64,000 nt of DNA from Flavobacteriales bacterium (GCA_021739625.1 JAIPBJ010000001.1:1-64000); one strand, 5' to 3'; positions 1 to 9,947 are shown, counted from the stretch's first letter. Numbers and translations: made by a program. The notes: generated from the letters alone by a model not told the origin.

Positions 1-1
1 C

Positions 2-184
2 CGCAGAGAGGCGCAGTTGCTCACCATCATGGACGACCTCTTCCTAAAGGCGGTCCTCCTGCGCGACAAGGCCATGCGCAAGCGGTTGGACGACTTCCGG
101 TCTTCGGCCACCATCGAGCAGCAGGATGCCGAGCTTGTCAATTACAACCGGTGGTTGGAGCAGAAAACGGCTGTAGAAGGTTGA
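2..184 (+). CDS. C-terminal end of a CDS entering from outside the window (hypothetical)
   Basis: Open frame from the window edge to TGA at 182-184: ...RREAQLLTIMDDLFLKAVLLRDKAMRKRLDDFRSSATIEQQDAELVNYNRWLEQKTAVEG*. Confidence 0.6.
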   Translation, partial: RREAQLLTIMDDLFLKAVLLRDKAMRKRLDDFRSSATIEQQDAELVNYNRWLEQKTAVEG

Positions 185-215
185 ATTGCGTAAATGTTTC
201 ATATTCAGACTGAAA

Positions 216-470
216 GGTGCCCCGCCAGACGCGGTGACGTGCCCTTCAGTTCCGCAGGGTGCCCCGCCAGACGTGGTGACGTGCCTTTCAGCTCCGCAGG
301 GGGCCCCGCCAGACGTGGTGATGTGCCTTTCAGCTTCGCAGGGTGCCCCGCCAGACGTGGTGACGTGCCCTTCAGCTCCGCAGGGTGCCCCGCCAGACGT
401 GGTAACGTGCCTTTCAACTCTGCAAGGTGCCCCGCCAGACGTGGTAACATGCCTTTTCCCTCGGCAAGGT
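216..470 (+). repeat. Array A: 42-bp tandem repeat, 6 full units plus a stub
   Basis: Units start at 216, 258, 300, 342, 384 and 426; consensus GGTGCCCCGCCAGACGTGGTGACGTGCCTTTCAGCTCCGCAG. 42 nt = 14 codons with no stop explains the overlapping 102/96/81-aa ORF calls here. Confidence 0.95.
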
Positions 471-563
471 CGATGGCCGGATGAAGGAAAGTAATGCAGG
501 GCTGTGGCGAGCAGGGGTTCTTTCCTCCATCAGAAGATGACCCGCGCCTTGGTCACACTGCCG

Positions 564-2756
564 CTATGCCGCTGTTGCCTGGCCGTCAACGAAATACATG
601 CTCACATGTCCCTTGCCCTTCGTCTCTATCTCTCCCCGGAAGGTGCAGTTGAAATGGTCTTTCACCTGTAGATAGGTGCTCTCTGAGATATTGACGCGGC
701 CCACTTCGCCCGCGCTCTCCATCCGCGATGCGGTGTTCACAGTGTCGCCCCAGATGTCATACTGGAATTTCCTGATGCCCACGATACCTGCCACCACCGG
801 CCCGGTGTGGATACCGATACGGATCTCGAAATAGGGAATGCCCTTGGCCTTCTTCGTGGCACCCAACTGTTCCATATAATGTTGGATGTCGAGTGCCGCA
901 CGCACCACGTCAATGGCATGGGTGGCATTCTCGGTGGGCAGTCCGCCTGCGGCCATGTAGCTGTCACCAATGGTCTTTATCTTCTCCACCCCATGAAGCT
1001 CCATGACGCGGTCAAATGCCGAGAAGCATTCGTTGATCTCTTCCACCAGCAGTTGCGGGCTCAGTTGTTCGCTGATGGTGGTGAAGCCTTTGAAATCGGT
1101 GAAGATGACCGTGACCGAATCGAAATGGCGCGCCTTGGCCGATCCGCTGCGCTTGAGTTCTTCGGCCGTCTCGCGCGGAAGGATGTTGAGCAGCAGCCCA
1201 TCGCTCCGCTTCTTACCGAAGAAGATGGCCATGGCCAGCACCAGCAGCAGTAGGATCACCACTCCCGTGGAGAGCAATGCCACGCGCTGCCGTTGGATGT
1301 CGGCCTCCTTGCGGGCCACTTCCAGCGCAATGGTCTCCGACCTGCGCACGTATTGCAGGCTGTCGGCAAGGGTCTTCATCGCATAGTCGTTCTCCAACTG
1401 GTTCTTCACCGTCAGGCTGCGGGTGGTCTCGTTGCGCACACTGTCCAACATGTGCTGAAAGAGCTGACGGGTCGAGAATGCCTGCACCCACTCGCCCTGT
1501 TTGGGAGATTCGGCCTCCGCCTGGCCGGGCGTTGCCATCGGGTCGAAGGTCTTGAGCCCAGGCATTGTTTTCTTGTCGCTGTCGCGCAGGGTCAAAAAGA
1601 GCTGATTCATTCTGAAAGATTCCTCCCAGCGGCCCTGTTTGCCATAGATGCCGCTCAGCACTTGTGCTGCCTTACGGATGCCCTCCGGCCATTTGATTTC
1701 GCGGTTAAGGGCAAGTGCGCGCTCGGCATGGCGCGCGGCAATGGTCAGCTCATTCAGCTCCAAGGCGATCTCGGCACAGGTTTGCAGGACCATCGCCTCG
1801 TTCTTGCGGTCGCCCAGCTCGCGAAACTTGTCGAGGCTCCGCGTGAGGTAGGATAGCGCATCGCTCATGCGGCCCATCTTCTTCAGCAGTTCACCGATAT
1901 GTCGCAACGTGTAGGCCGTGCCCAGGCGGTCCGATATCCGTTCGCGTATCTCCAGTGCCTTGTCGAAATTTTCGAGGGCATCCTTGTAAGCGCCCTGATC
2001 GTCCAGCACCTTCCCAATGTTGTTGTACGCTCCCGCAAGGCCATATTGGTCGTTCATCTGCTGACGGATGTGCAGCTCTTTTTGATGATGCTCCAGTGCC
2101 AGCGCCAGTTTGTCCTGTTTCTGATAGACGCCTGCGATGTTGTGCAGAGCCGTGCCCACACCCTCCTGATCGCCCACTTCCTGATAGATGACCAAGCTGC
2201 GCTGGTAATGGTCCATCGCCTCCGTGTATTTTTCTTTTTGGAAATACAGCAGGCCAAGATTATTGAGAGATGATGCGATACCGCCCCTGTCACCGATCTC
2301 TTCCTTCAGCTTCAGGCTCAGTTCATGATGGTCGAAGGCATCTGATGTGCGGCCCATATCGGCATACATCGCCCCGATATTGTTGAGGCAGGTGGCCATC
2401 TGCTTCTTGTCGCCCAACTGCTCGAACAGGGCGAGGCTCTTCTGGTTCAGGGTCAGTGCCTCGTCAATGTTGCCCTTCTGCTCGTGCAGATAGGCCAACC
2501 ATCCGTAGGCCGTGGATCTGCCTACGGTGTAGTCGATACGTTCTGAGATGGTGCGCACCTCTTCGCAATACTCCATGGCCTTGTCCGGGTCGGCCAGATA
2601 GACGTTTTCGGCCAAGGCGATGAGGGCCTTCACCTTCAGGGTATCGTGCTTGGCGGTGCGGTACGTTGTGACCAACGAGTCGGTGACTGACTCCTGCGCA
2701 AGACATGGAGACTCCGACACGACCAGCAAAAAGACCAATGTCCACGCTATTCTCAT
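564..2756 (-). CDS. TPR-repeat protein with TM segment and C-terminal class III adenylate/guanylate cyclase domain
   Basis: TPR repeats (LNNIGAMYADMGRTSDAFDHHELSLKLKEE...), TM (VALLSTGVVILLLLVLAMAIFF), cyclase domain (VTVIFTDFKGFTTISEQLSP... IRIGIHTGPVVAGIVGIRKFQYDIWGDTVNTASRMES). Start at 2756 gives a signal peptide MRIAWTLVFLLVVSESPCLAQ. Confidence 0.9.
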   Translation of the reverse strand: MRIAWTLVFLLVVSESPCLAQESVTDSLVTTYRTAKHDTLKVKALIALAENVYLADPDKAMEYCEEVRTISERIDYTVGRSTAYGWLAYLHEQKGNIDEALTLNQKSLALFEQLGDKKQMATCLNNIGAMYADMGRTSDAFDHHELSLKLKEEIGDRGGIASSLNNLGLLYFQKEKYTEAMDHYQRSLVIYQEVGDQEGVGTALHNIAGVYQKQDKLALALEHHQKELHIRQQMNDQYGLAGAYNNIGKVLDDQGAYKDALENFDKALEIRERISDRLGTAYTLRHIGELLKKMGRMSDALSYLTRSLDKFRELGDRKNEAMVLQTCAEIALELNELTIAARHAERALALNREIKWPEGIRKAAQVLSGIYGKQGRWEESFRMNQLFLTLRDSDKKTMPGLKTFDPMATPGQAEAESPKQGEWVQAFSTRQLFQHMLDSVRNETTRSLTVKNQLENDYAMKTLADSLQYVRRSETIALEVARKEADIQRQRVALLSTGVVILLLLVLAMAIFFGKKRSDGLLLNILPRETAEELKRSGSAKARHFDSVTVIFTDFKGFTTISEQLSPQLLVEEINECFSAFDRVMELHGVEKIKTIGDSYMAAGGLPTENATHAIDVVRAALDIQHYMEQLGATKKAKGIPYFEIRIGIHTGPVVAGIVGIRKFQYDIWGDTVNTASRMESAGEVGRVNISESTYLQVKDHFNCTFRGEIETKGKGHVSMYFVDGQATAA

Positions 2757-2908
2757 GGCCGGAGGAATGGAGTGCAAGATGCGAAATTGAATGTGAAGAA
2801 GCACGGGCCAAGTTTGGTCTGACCGGTAACCGCAGAGGATGGTCTTCATCGGGCCTGTCCTACTTTTAGCGCAATGCTCTGCCTCCAGTTCCAATATCAC
2901 ATCCAAGC

Positions 2909-3352
2909 ATGAAGTCGGCATTGTTGAACCATTGCATCAGCGTGGCACGCCAGAAGGTGCAATCGCTGGAAACCGAGCTCACTTCCACGCAGCAATCGAC
3001 CGCTTCAGAAGGCAAGAGCACCGCTGGCGACAAGCACGAGACCGCCCGCGCCATGATGCATCTGGAACAGGAGAAACTCCACAGACAGATCGCAGAAGCC
3101 CAGATGCTGTTGGCCGAACTGGAACGGATTGATGCCAAGGTGAATCACACCAGGGTCGGACTGGGATCGCTCATCACCACCGACAGGGGCATGTTCTTCA
3201 TTGCCGCTGGTCTGGGCAAGGTTGAGTTTGAGGGAACACCCTATTTCGTGGTGTCAGTACAGGCCCCTCTCTCAGCGCAGCTTCTGGGGAAAGCTGTTGG
3301 AGAGAAGGTCGGAATGAATGGGGTGGTGTATGAGATCCGTGCGGTGGAGTAG
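2909..3352 (+). CDS. GreA/GreB-like transcription elongation factor family protein
   Basis: 147 aa; N-terminal coiled-coil with KSTAGDKHETARAMMHLEQEKL followed by a GreA-C-like domain. Confidence 0.65.
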   Translation: MKSALLNHCISVARQKVQSLETELTSTQQSTASEGKSTAGDKHETARAMMHLEQEKLHRQIAEAQMLLAELERIDAKVNHTRVGLGSLITTDRGMFFIAAGLGKVEFEGTPYFVVSVQAPLSAQLLGKAVGEKVGMNGVVYEIRAVE

Positions 3353-3385
3353 GTGTTTCACAATACCCCGCGAATTCAAATCCAC

Positions 3386-6300
3386 TCAGAAAAACGCCCT
3401 CACCTGCACATTCCCAGTATGAATGGCATCATTCTCACCGCTCTTGCGGCCGTTGTACTGGAGGTTGAGCTGCATGTTCTTGCCCAATTTGGTCTGGAAA
3501 AGCACGGCCCAGGTGAAGTTGGCCCCGTTCTTCAGGCCGTCCAGCATCTCGAATTCCACCGTGGTTCCTTCCGGCCCATTGTAGCTGATGCTGATGAAAT
3601 TGAAGCTGGCATTCACGCTGCCCCGTTGCAGTATGTTGTATTTGGCCTCGATGCCCGCATCCCGCAGATAGGCCCCTTGTCCCGGTCCCTCGGCCAAACT
3701 GTTGAGGCGCTCGGTGTAGCGGAATGAGCCTCGCACCCTGAACTTGGTCCCAAGCTGATAGACCAATTGTGGTTCAAGGAAGTAGTAGTCTATCTCATAG
3801 TTGTTGCTGTTGATGAAATCAGAAATGGCGGTCTTTTTTCCAGGCTCATACTCCATGTTGAAAGTGAAGCTCTTGGTGATGTTCCACCGCGACTTGAGGT
3901 TGTGCGAGGTGCGCGTGCGGGTCTCGAATCCGTTGGCCAGCGAGGTCTTGGTGCGGGTGTCCTGAAAGGTGTAGTCGCCTCCTACCTTCGAGCTGCTTCG
4001 GTTGAAGAAGAACGTGTTCCGGAAACTGCTCGTCAATGTCACCAGCGATGTGTCGGCCACCTGGGTGAAGAACGGGTCGAAGGCCTGAAGCAGGTCTGTA
4101 CGCTGTATCCTGCGGTCCATGCTATAGACGAACTGGTCGCTCAGGCGCGATAGGAACTTGAGCATCCCTTTCTTGTTTGCCCACAGCACACGCGGGTTGA
4201 TGTTGATGGCCTCGCTGAACTGCGTGGTATAGACCTTTATATATTCATCAGTGGGAATGAACACCCTGATGTATTTGGCCGTATCGATGAAGGTCGCTTC
4301 AACAAATTCAGTGATCTCCTTCACTCCATTGCCGTTCTGGTCTATCCAGTTCCATGCGCCCTGGCCTGATACGACCTCCACGAATGTGTAGTCCTTCTTG
4401 CTCTCCAGCCCCGAGCCCACCTCATAGAAAGTATTGCTGGTAATGGCCCCCTTGAGCACCGACAGATAGTATTCCAAGCGGTTGATCAGCGTGTTGTCCG
4501 GTGGCTGATCGCTCAGCTCGCTGTCCTTTATCTGCAACCTGCGATAGGTGATGGTGCCTTTGAGGACGCTGTTCGGATTCTTGCCCAGCACACCGCTCAG
4601 ACCGAAACTCTCGCCCACGCTGCTGTAGGCCAGCTCATTCAGTTTGGGCAGCATATCGTCCCTCCGTTGGTAGAAGAGGGAATAGGAATTCTTCCAAGTG
4701 GCCGGACTCTTGACGTAGATCTTGGCATCGTTCCACATGTAGCTGGTCGCCAGCAACGAATCGGTGCCACTGGCACGGAACCGGTTGTCCTCAAACTGGT
4801 TCTGCCCCCCGATGACGAACCACTTGAACTTCTGCTCCAGATCGAGAATGAAACGCCCGAAGCGGTTGTCGGTCACCTCGCCATCGGAGGTGATGTAACT
4901 GCCGTTGAACTGCATGTTGAAGCCCTTATGCGTCACCTTCGACTCAACGGCATGTTGGTTGGCGTTGAACACTCCCTGATTGATGAACGAACGGAAGGTG
5001 TAGGCCAGTTCGCCCACCTCTCTGCGCACCACGCCCACTGTTCCGGACGATATGTATTGCGCCACGGGTTTGGCAAGCGGCTGAAGGTTCCAGTCGCGCT
5101 CAAATTCCACGGTCCGGTAGCGTTCGATGGGGCGGAAGGTCTCGCTCACGTGCTCAAAGTCCACCGATGTCTTCAACGCCCATTTGGCCGAATCGCCCTT
5201 GCCATCGAGCGGTATGCGGTGGTCGTATCGCACCTTCATGCCATAGCCGAGATTGTCCTCATTGTCCACACTCGAAAAGCGGTTGAGGTCGGTGTTCGAC
5301 AGCGCACCTTCCATGGTGGCCTTGCCGTTCTTGCCCACCAGATACTCGGCACCAAGGGTGAAAAGTTGGCTCTGTTTCGGAGTAATGAGTTTCTGGATGG
5401 GCAGATAACGGCCCTGTCTTGCACCGGTCAGCGAGTCGGGCGGCACCCATTGATAGACACGTCCATTGGCCGAGCTTGGCACCTGCTCATAGTCGCCATT
5501 GCCAAGGCCGACATCTGAGAACACCACCTGATAATAGGCCGTTGCCGGGTCGAAGCTTTGAACGAAGATCTCCTGAAAGATTGCAGGAACGCCCATCACC
5601 GTCACCGTGGTGTCTGTTCTGCGATAACGCACCTGATCGTTCGTGTAGCCCACCGAATCTGATGCCGGCAGTATGGCAAGGTCGAGGTTGTCGCCTATGG
5701 AATCGAGCAATCGGTACTGGTCTTCGTTGATATTGATGTTCGACACCGGATTCTTGCTGTCCTGCTCTGAATACAGATTGAACCGCACCTTCACCTTGTG
5801 CTTCTCATAGTTGAGCCCCGCGTGGAACAGCGACCGCGAGTAATTCCTTTCGGAATACTGGAATTCGACCACAATGCGCGAGTCCTTGCTGATCATGCGC
5901 TTGGAGGTGAAAGTGATCTCGGCCGTGTTATAGTTGATGATATAGTCGTTCTCCTGCCCGCGCGTCAGCAGTTTTCCATCGATATAGACCATCTCGGTGC
6001 CTGCGATAATGATGATGAACGGCTCGTTCTCTGCCCCGCGCAGCAGATACGGCCCCTGAACGCCCTCCTTGCCCGGAAAGATCTGCCTGCTGAATTTTCC
6101 CTTCGACAATGCACCGCTGCCGTCCACCTCAAAGAATCCGGGATGAGGGTCTGTGACGCGCTGCTTCCTTATGTCGAACCGATGCTTGATGCGAAGGCCC
6201 TGCGCGCGTTTCAGAAAATTCATGAAATAGCTGGGCGGTCTGTCTATGCGGAAATCGCCAGCGGTAAGCTCCGTCCTGTCCGTGAAAAGCTGAATGTAGA

Positions 6301-6898
6301 TCTGGTCGAAATCCTGCAACTGCTGAGTGTTGCCCTCAGGCTGGAATGGGATGTTGTTGTCGGTGATCACCGCTCTGATGCCTATCTGCGGGGTGATCTG
6401 CCCCGTCAGGTTCAGGTTGAGGCTCGATGTGACACCGAGATCCTGATTGTTGCCCACCTGAATGCCGCGTGATATGGATCCGCTCTTGGTCAGTGTGCCG
6501 AGGTCGAACAGCTCATCCATGCTCCGTTTCTTCACCGTGTAGGTGAACGGGTTGATGGGTTCGTTCACCTTGGTCTGTATGAGGCTGGGATCTTTGTTGA
6601 ATGTCCTTTGGGAGAAAAGAATGGAGAACACGCGGTAGTTGGCGGTGAGCGTCTGTCCCACAAGTCCCTGCTTCGCGATAAGCATCCCTGAGAACCATTC
6701 GAGGGAATAGAGGCTGTCCGGCACTGCGCTACCGTCCGCTGCCAACAGGTGGAAGCTGTCGGGAATGATGCTGAGCGTGTCGAGGGCAATGGTGTCCGAA
6801 TCGACCTTCACGGAGCGCGATCGCAGGTTGCCGCCATCCTGCGCGGTCGCAGCCATGGTGAAGCACAGCAGCATGAGCAGGATGTGGAGCTGACGCAT
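3386..6898 (-). CDS. Large outer-membrane protein, SprA-like in part
   Basis: 1170 aa; signal peptide MRQLHILLMLLCFTMAATAQ; SprA-type phrase GSISRGIQVGNNQDLGVTSSLNLNLTGQI; aromatic-rich alternating beta-barrel C-terminus. Confidence 0.6.
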   Translation of the reverse strand: MRQLHILLMLLCFTMAATAQDGGNLRSRSVKVDSDTIALDTLSIIPDSFHLLAADGSAVPDSLYSLEWFSGMLIAKQGLVGQTLTANYRVFSILFSQRTFNKDPSLIQTKVNEPINPFTYTVKKRSMDELFDLGTLTKSGSISRGIQVGNNQDLGVTSSLNLNLTGQITPQIGIRAVITDNNIPFQPEGNTQQLQDFDQIYIQLFTDRTELTAGDFRIDRPPSYFMNFLKRAQGLRIKHRFDIRKQRVTDPHPGFFEVDGSGALSKGKFSRQIFPGKEGVQGPYLLRGAENEPFIIIIAGTEMVYIDGKLLTRGQENDYIINYNTAEITFTSKRMISKDSRIVVEFQYSERNYSRSLFHAGLNYEKHKVKVRFNLYSEQDSKNPVSNININEDQYRLLDSIGDNLDLAILPASDSVGYTNDQVRYRRTDTTVTVMGVPAIFQEIFVQSFDPATAYYQVVFSDVGLGNGDYEQVPSSANGRVYQWVPPDSLTGARQGRYLPIQKLITPKQSQLFTLGAEYLVGKNGKATMEGALSNTDLNRFSSVDNEDNLGYGMKVRYDHRIPLDGKGDSAKWALKTSVDFEHVSETFRPIERYRTVEFERDWNLQPLAKPVAQYISSGTVGVVRREVGELAYTFRSFINQGVFNANQHAVESKVTHKGFNMQFNGSYITSDGEVTDNRFGRFILDLEQKFKWFVIGGQNQFEDNRFRASGTDSLLATSYMWNDAKIYVKSPATWKNSYSLFYQRRDDMLPKLNELAYSSVGESFGLSGVLGKNPNSVLKGTITYRRLQIKDSELSDQPPDNTLINRLEYYLSVLKGAITSNTFYEVGSGLESKKDYTFVEVVSGQGAWNWIDQNGNGVKEITEFVEATFIDTAKYIRVFIPTDEYIKVYTTQFSEAININPRVLWANKKGMLKFLSRLSDQFVYSMDRRIQRTDLLQAFDPFFTQVADTSLVTLTSSFRNTFFFNRSSSKVGGDYTFQDTRTKTSLANGFETRTRTSHNLKSRWNITKSFTFNMEYEPGKKTAISDFINSNNYEIDYYFLEPQLVYQLGTKFRVRGSFRYTERLNSLAEGPGQGAYLRDAGIEAKYNILQRGSVNASFNFISISYNGPEGTTVEFEMLDGLKNGANFTWAVLFQTKLGKNMQLNLQYNGRKSGENDAIHTGNVQVRAFF

Positions 6899-7006
6899 CA
6901 GGCAGGGCGGGTCACGGGGTCAACAAGTATAGCGTTTCCAAATGCGACATCTGCGCAGCGGGAAACCAACGGTAACGCGAAAACAGGAAGTATGTGCAGA
7001 CGCGAA

Positions 7007-9526
7007 CTACTGCACTATGAATCGCCCAAGAACGCTTCCATCCGCAAGAGAACGCAGATAATAGATGCCGGCCGGCATAGATGTCAGGCTGACAATGTGC
7101 TGATGACCGCTGGCGATGAACGTGGTCACCTGACGGCCAAAAGCGTCCAGCACCTCAACGTTCTCACCGGCAGTCAGGCGGTCGGAGACCATGGTGATGG
7201 CATCTGTTGCAGGCACCGGGAAGATGCGGACCTCCCGTTGCACGGTCTCCCTGATGCCGATGTTCAGGGCATTCATCAGAGGAGATTCCCACATGCCGCG
7301 TCCGTAGGTGGCGATACGCAACAGTTCCTCACCATCATGGATGTGAATATCGGTGACGATCACATTGGGAAGACCGCTCATGAATGGCTCCCATGCATCC
7401 ATTCCCTCTTCCCAGTAATAGACCCCGGCATCTGTGCCCACATACACCCCGTTCACCGCACTCTTTTCCATGGCAATGCAATTGGCAGGCAGATTGGGCA
7501 GTCCGGTGCTCATGTTCTGCCATGAGTTGCCCGAATCCCTACTGCGGAAGACCTTCCGTCCGTCCGTGTATCCCGAAACTGTGATCCATACCTCCTCCTT
7601 GTTGTAGGGATGAACGGCTATGCCGGTCAACGTGATGCCGCCCGGCAGGCCGGACGAGACCATGTCCCACTGGCTGCCTAGATCTGTGCTACGATAGACT
7701 CTGCTCCCGGTCGTCACATACATCCATTCATTGTCCTGTGGTGAAATGGCTATGGCGGTCACAGAGCCCCCGACCAGATCGGGTGAGAATTCATACCATC
7801 CACTTCCGAGGTCATCGCTCCGATAGACCTTGTTGTTCCAACCACCGTACATGACGGTCCCGCCCTGCGGCTCAATGACAAAAGGCACCACCCATTGTCC
7901 TTCCATCCCATCCGGACTCAGATTGGATGTAAAATTGAACCCAGCATCGTTGGAGCGGTACAGCGAGCCGTTCTGTGTGGTGCAGAACATGATATTGCCA
8001 TCCTCAGGATGAATGAGGGTCTGCATTCCATCACCTCCGAAAACAATGGTCCAAAGCCCATTGCGTAATCGCATGGTGCCGTTGTCCTGAGCCCCAGCGA
8101 GAAGGAGATTCGGATCCTGCGTCCCCTGTGCCATCTTATAGAACTGGGTGATGCTCATCCCCTCGCTGAGAAGGTTGAAGCCGTTGAAATTCCACGCCTT
8201 TCTGAAGACCCCGCCATCATTGGCCGTGAAGAACCGATTGGTCACGGGATGGAAAGCAAGGCGGTGATGGTCGGCATGGGAATAGGGTGCGCTTGCACCG
8301 TTCCAGTGGGAGAACGGCACGAAACTCTCGCCTCCATTGGTGCTATGCCAAAGGCTTACACTGCCTGCCACAATATGGTCCGGGTCCGTGTTGCTTACAG
8401 CGATGTCCATCGCATACCAGGAGGCCCCATCGTTCTCATCACCAGAAAGCGACCAGTCGAAAATGTTCGGGGCCGATGCCATGGGCTCGAAATTCATGCC
8501 TCCGTCCTCGCTTCGCCAAAGGCCCTTGAAACCAGACTGCATGTTGCTGCAAAGCGCATAGACCCTGCGCGGTGCGGCCGGACTGCTCCTGACCTTGATG
8601 CGCTCCACATCGTTGGGCGGAAGCCCTTGCGACATCTGCCAGATGATACCCCCGTCAGTGCTGAACATCACATGGGCACCCCCTGTCCAACTGAAGGTCG
8701 ATGCGACCACAGTATCGCTCTGACCATGCTGCCACTGGATGTCGGTGAAATGTCCCAGCGCCACGGATTCGAATGTCTCACCCGCATCCACCGACCGTTT
8801 CAAGCCGTCATTCGTAGCGGCCAGTAGGATATGTGGACGCAAGGGGTCGAGTGCCACTTTGCGAAAATTGATGCCGTCAGGGATATTAAGGGTCAGCCCG
8901 GTGGCCTCCCAACTCACTCCCCCGTCCGCGCTACGCAGCAGGCCATAGCTGTACGTGTCGCTCACGCTGCCGTCACCGCTTGCCAGATACATGGTGTCGG
9001 GATGATGCGGATGAATGACCAGATCGCCCACTCCGAGATTGGGCATGTCCGGGGTCATGTTCTCCCAGTTGTCACCATTGTCGGTGGTGCGCCACAGCCC
9101 CCCGGATGGCGCACCCGCCCAGATGATGTTCGTGTCAAGCGGGTGAAATGCCAATGCCGTGATGCGGCCGATGCCATCGGCAGGATAGCCGATGACAGCA
9201 TAAGGGCCACGCTGAGGCCCGATGACATGCCAGTCACCACTGCTTCTGTAACTCCTTTGCATCTTCACGCGGTCAATCTCGCGGAGCAAAAATTCCCCGT
9301 TGGGCATCATCCCGCTCTCACCAGTCCGCTGACCCGCGAACCACTCCCAGCGTTTGAAATGCTTCCATCCACCTCCACGTTGACGATGGCCATCTGCGTA
9401 GTAGGCGGCAAGCCTATCGTGGAGTTCATGATATGACGTGCCGGGAATGGCATCCGGGCGGGAAGGCTGCGCCCGTACCCACATGAAGGACAGAAACAGT
9501 GGCGTAAGGCTTATGATTCTTAGCAT
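7007..9526 (-). CDS. BNR/sortilin-like beta-propeller exoprotein with T9SS type A sorting domain
   Basis: Repeated (S/T)xDxGxxW motifs (RTTDNGDNWEN, RSADGGVSWEA, RSRDSGNSWQN); C-term RIFPVPATDAITM...GIYYLRSLADGSVLGRFIVQ. Start at 9526 fits a TACATTTG element 6 nt upstream. Confidence 0.88.
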   Translation of the reverse strand: MLRIISLTPLFLSFMWVRAQPSRPDAIPGTSYHELHDRLAAYYADGHRQRGGGWKHFKRWEWFAGQRTGESGMMPNGEFLLREIDRVKMQRSYRSSGDWHVIGPQRGPYAVIGYPADGIGRITALAFHPLDTNIIWAGAPSGGLWRTTDNGDNWENMTPDMPNLGVGDLVIHPHHPDTMYLASGDGSVSDTYSYGLLRSADGGVSWEATGLTLNIPDGINFRKVALDPLRPHILLAATNDGLKRSVDAGETFESVALGHFTDIQWQHGQSDTVVASTFSWTGGAHVMFSTDGGIIWQMSQGLPPNDVERIKVRSSPAAPRRVYALCSNMQSGFKGLWRSEDGGMNFEPMASAPNIFDWSLSGDENDGASWYAMDIAVSNTDPDHIVAGSVSLWHSTNGGESFVPFSHWNGASAPYSHADHHRLAFHPVTNRFFTANDGGVFRKAWNFNGFNLLSEGMSITQFYKMAQGTQDPNLLLAGAQDNGTMRLRNGLWTIVFGGDGMQTLIHPEDGNIMFCTTQNGSLYRSNDAGFNFTSNLSPDGMEGQWVVPFVIEPQGGTVMYGGWNNKVYRSDDLGSGWYEFSPDLVGGSVTAIAISPQDNEWMYVTTGSRVYRSTDLGSQWDMVSSGLPGGITLTGIAVHPYNKEEVWITVSGYTDGRKVFRSRDSGNSWQNMSTGLPNLPANCIAMEKSAVNGVYVGTDAGVYYWEEGMDAWEPFMSGLPNVIVTDIHIHDGEELLRIATYGRGMWESPLMNALNIGIRETVQREVRIFPVPATDAITMVSDRLTAGENVEVLDAFGRQVTTFIASGHQHIVSLTSMPAGIYYLRSLADGSVLGRFIVQ

Positions 9527-9594
9527 GATGGACAAATGTAAACAGATGACCGAACAGGCATGACCGAACATCGCCTCCGTGTGATATTTGTCCT

Positions 9595-9915
9595 ATGCCC
9601 ACACAACGCTCCCTGTTCCTATTGTCCGTTCAAACCCTCTTCGCTGGATTTTCAATGACCGTAGGCGGCTGGAAATAGGCGGCCAGGGTCTCGGCCATTG
9701 GCGGCATCGTGGTGCTGTGGCCCCACTTCTCAGTCCATTTCGGGAAGAATGGCACGCGGATGAAGGCATGCCATCAACATCTGTTCATCGTCTGTTTCAT
9801 CATCGTCCACCTGCTGCGCGGATTGGAAGTGGGCTTCGCCACAGCAGTGTTCATCATCGTTTTCGCGGCACTGCTGGCAAATGTTCTGGTGAGCGCAATA
9901 TCTTTTTCTCAATGA
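9595..9915 (+). pseudogene. Small membrane-protein ORF interrupted by an in-frame TAG
   Basis: ATG 9595 ... TAG 9676-9678 ... TGA 9913-9915 in one frame: MPTQRSLFLLSVQTLFAGFSMTVGGWK*AARVSAIGGIVVLWPHFSVHFGKNG...LFIVCFIIVHLLRGLEVGFATAVFIIVFAALLANVLVSAISFSQ*. Confidence 0.5.
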
Positions 9916-9947
9916 CTCGCCCTTAGTTTTGCGCGAAATAACCGAAC

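Noticed and set aside
216-470. Possible CRISPR array
   Set aside because: Units are contiguous 42-bp tandem copies with no unique spacers and no cas genes nearby. The same applies to arrays B, C and D.
184-494. Three overlapping ORFs (102, 96 and 81 aa) of repetitive peptides
   Set aside because: By-products of a stop-free 42-bp tandem repeat; open in several frames on both strands, so not credible as CDS.
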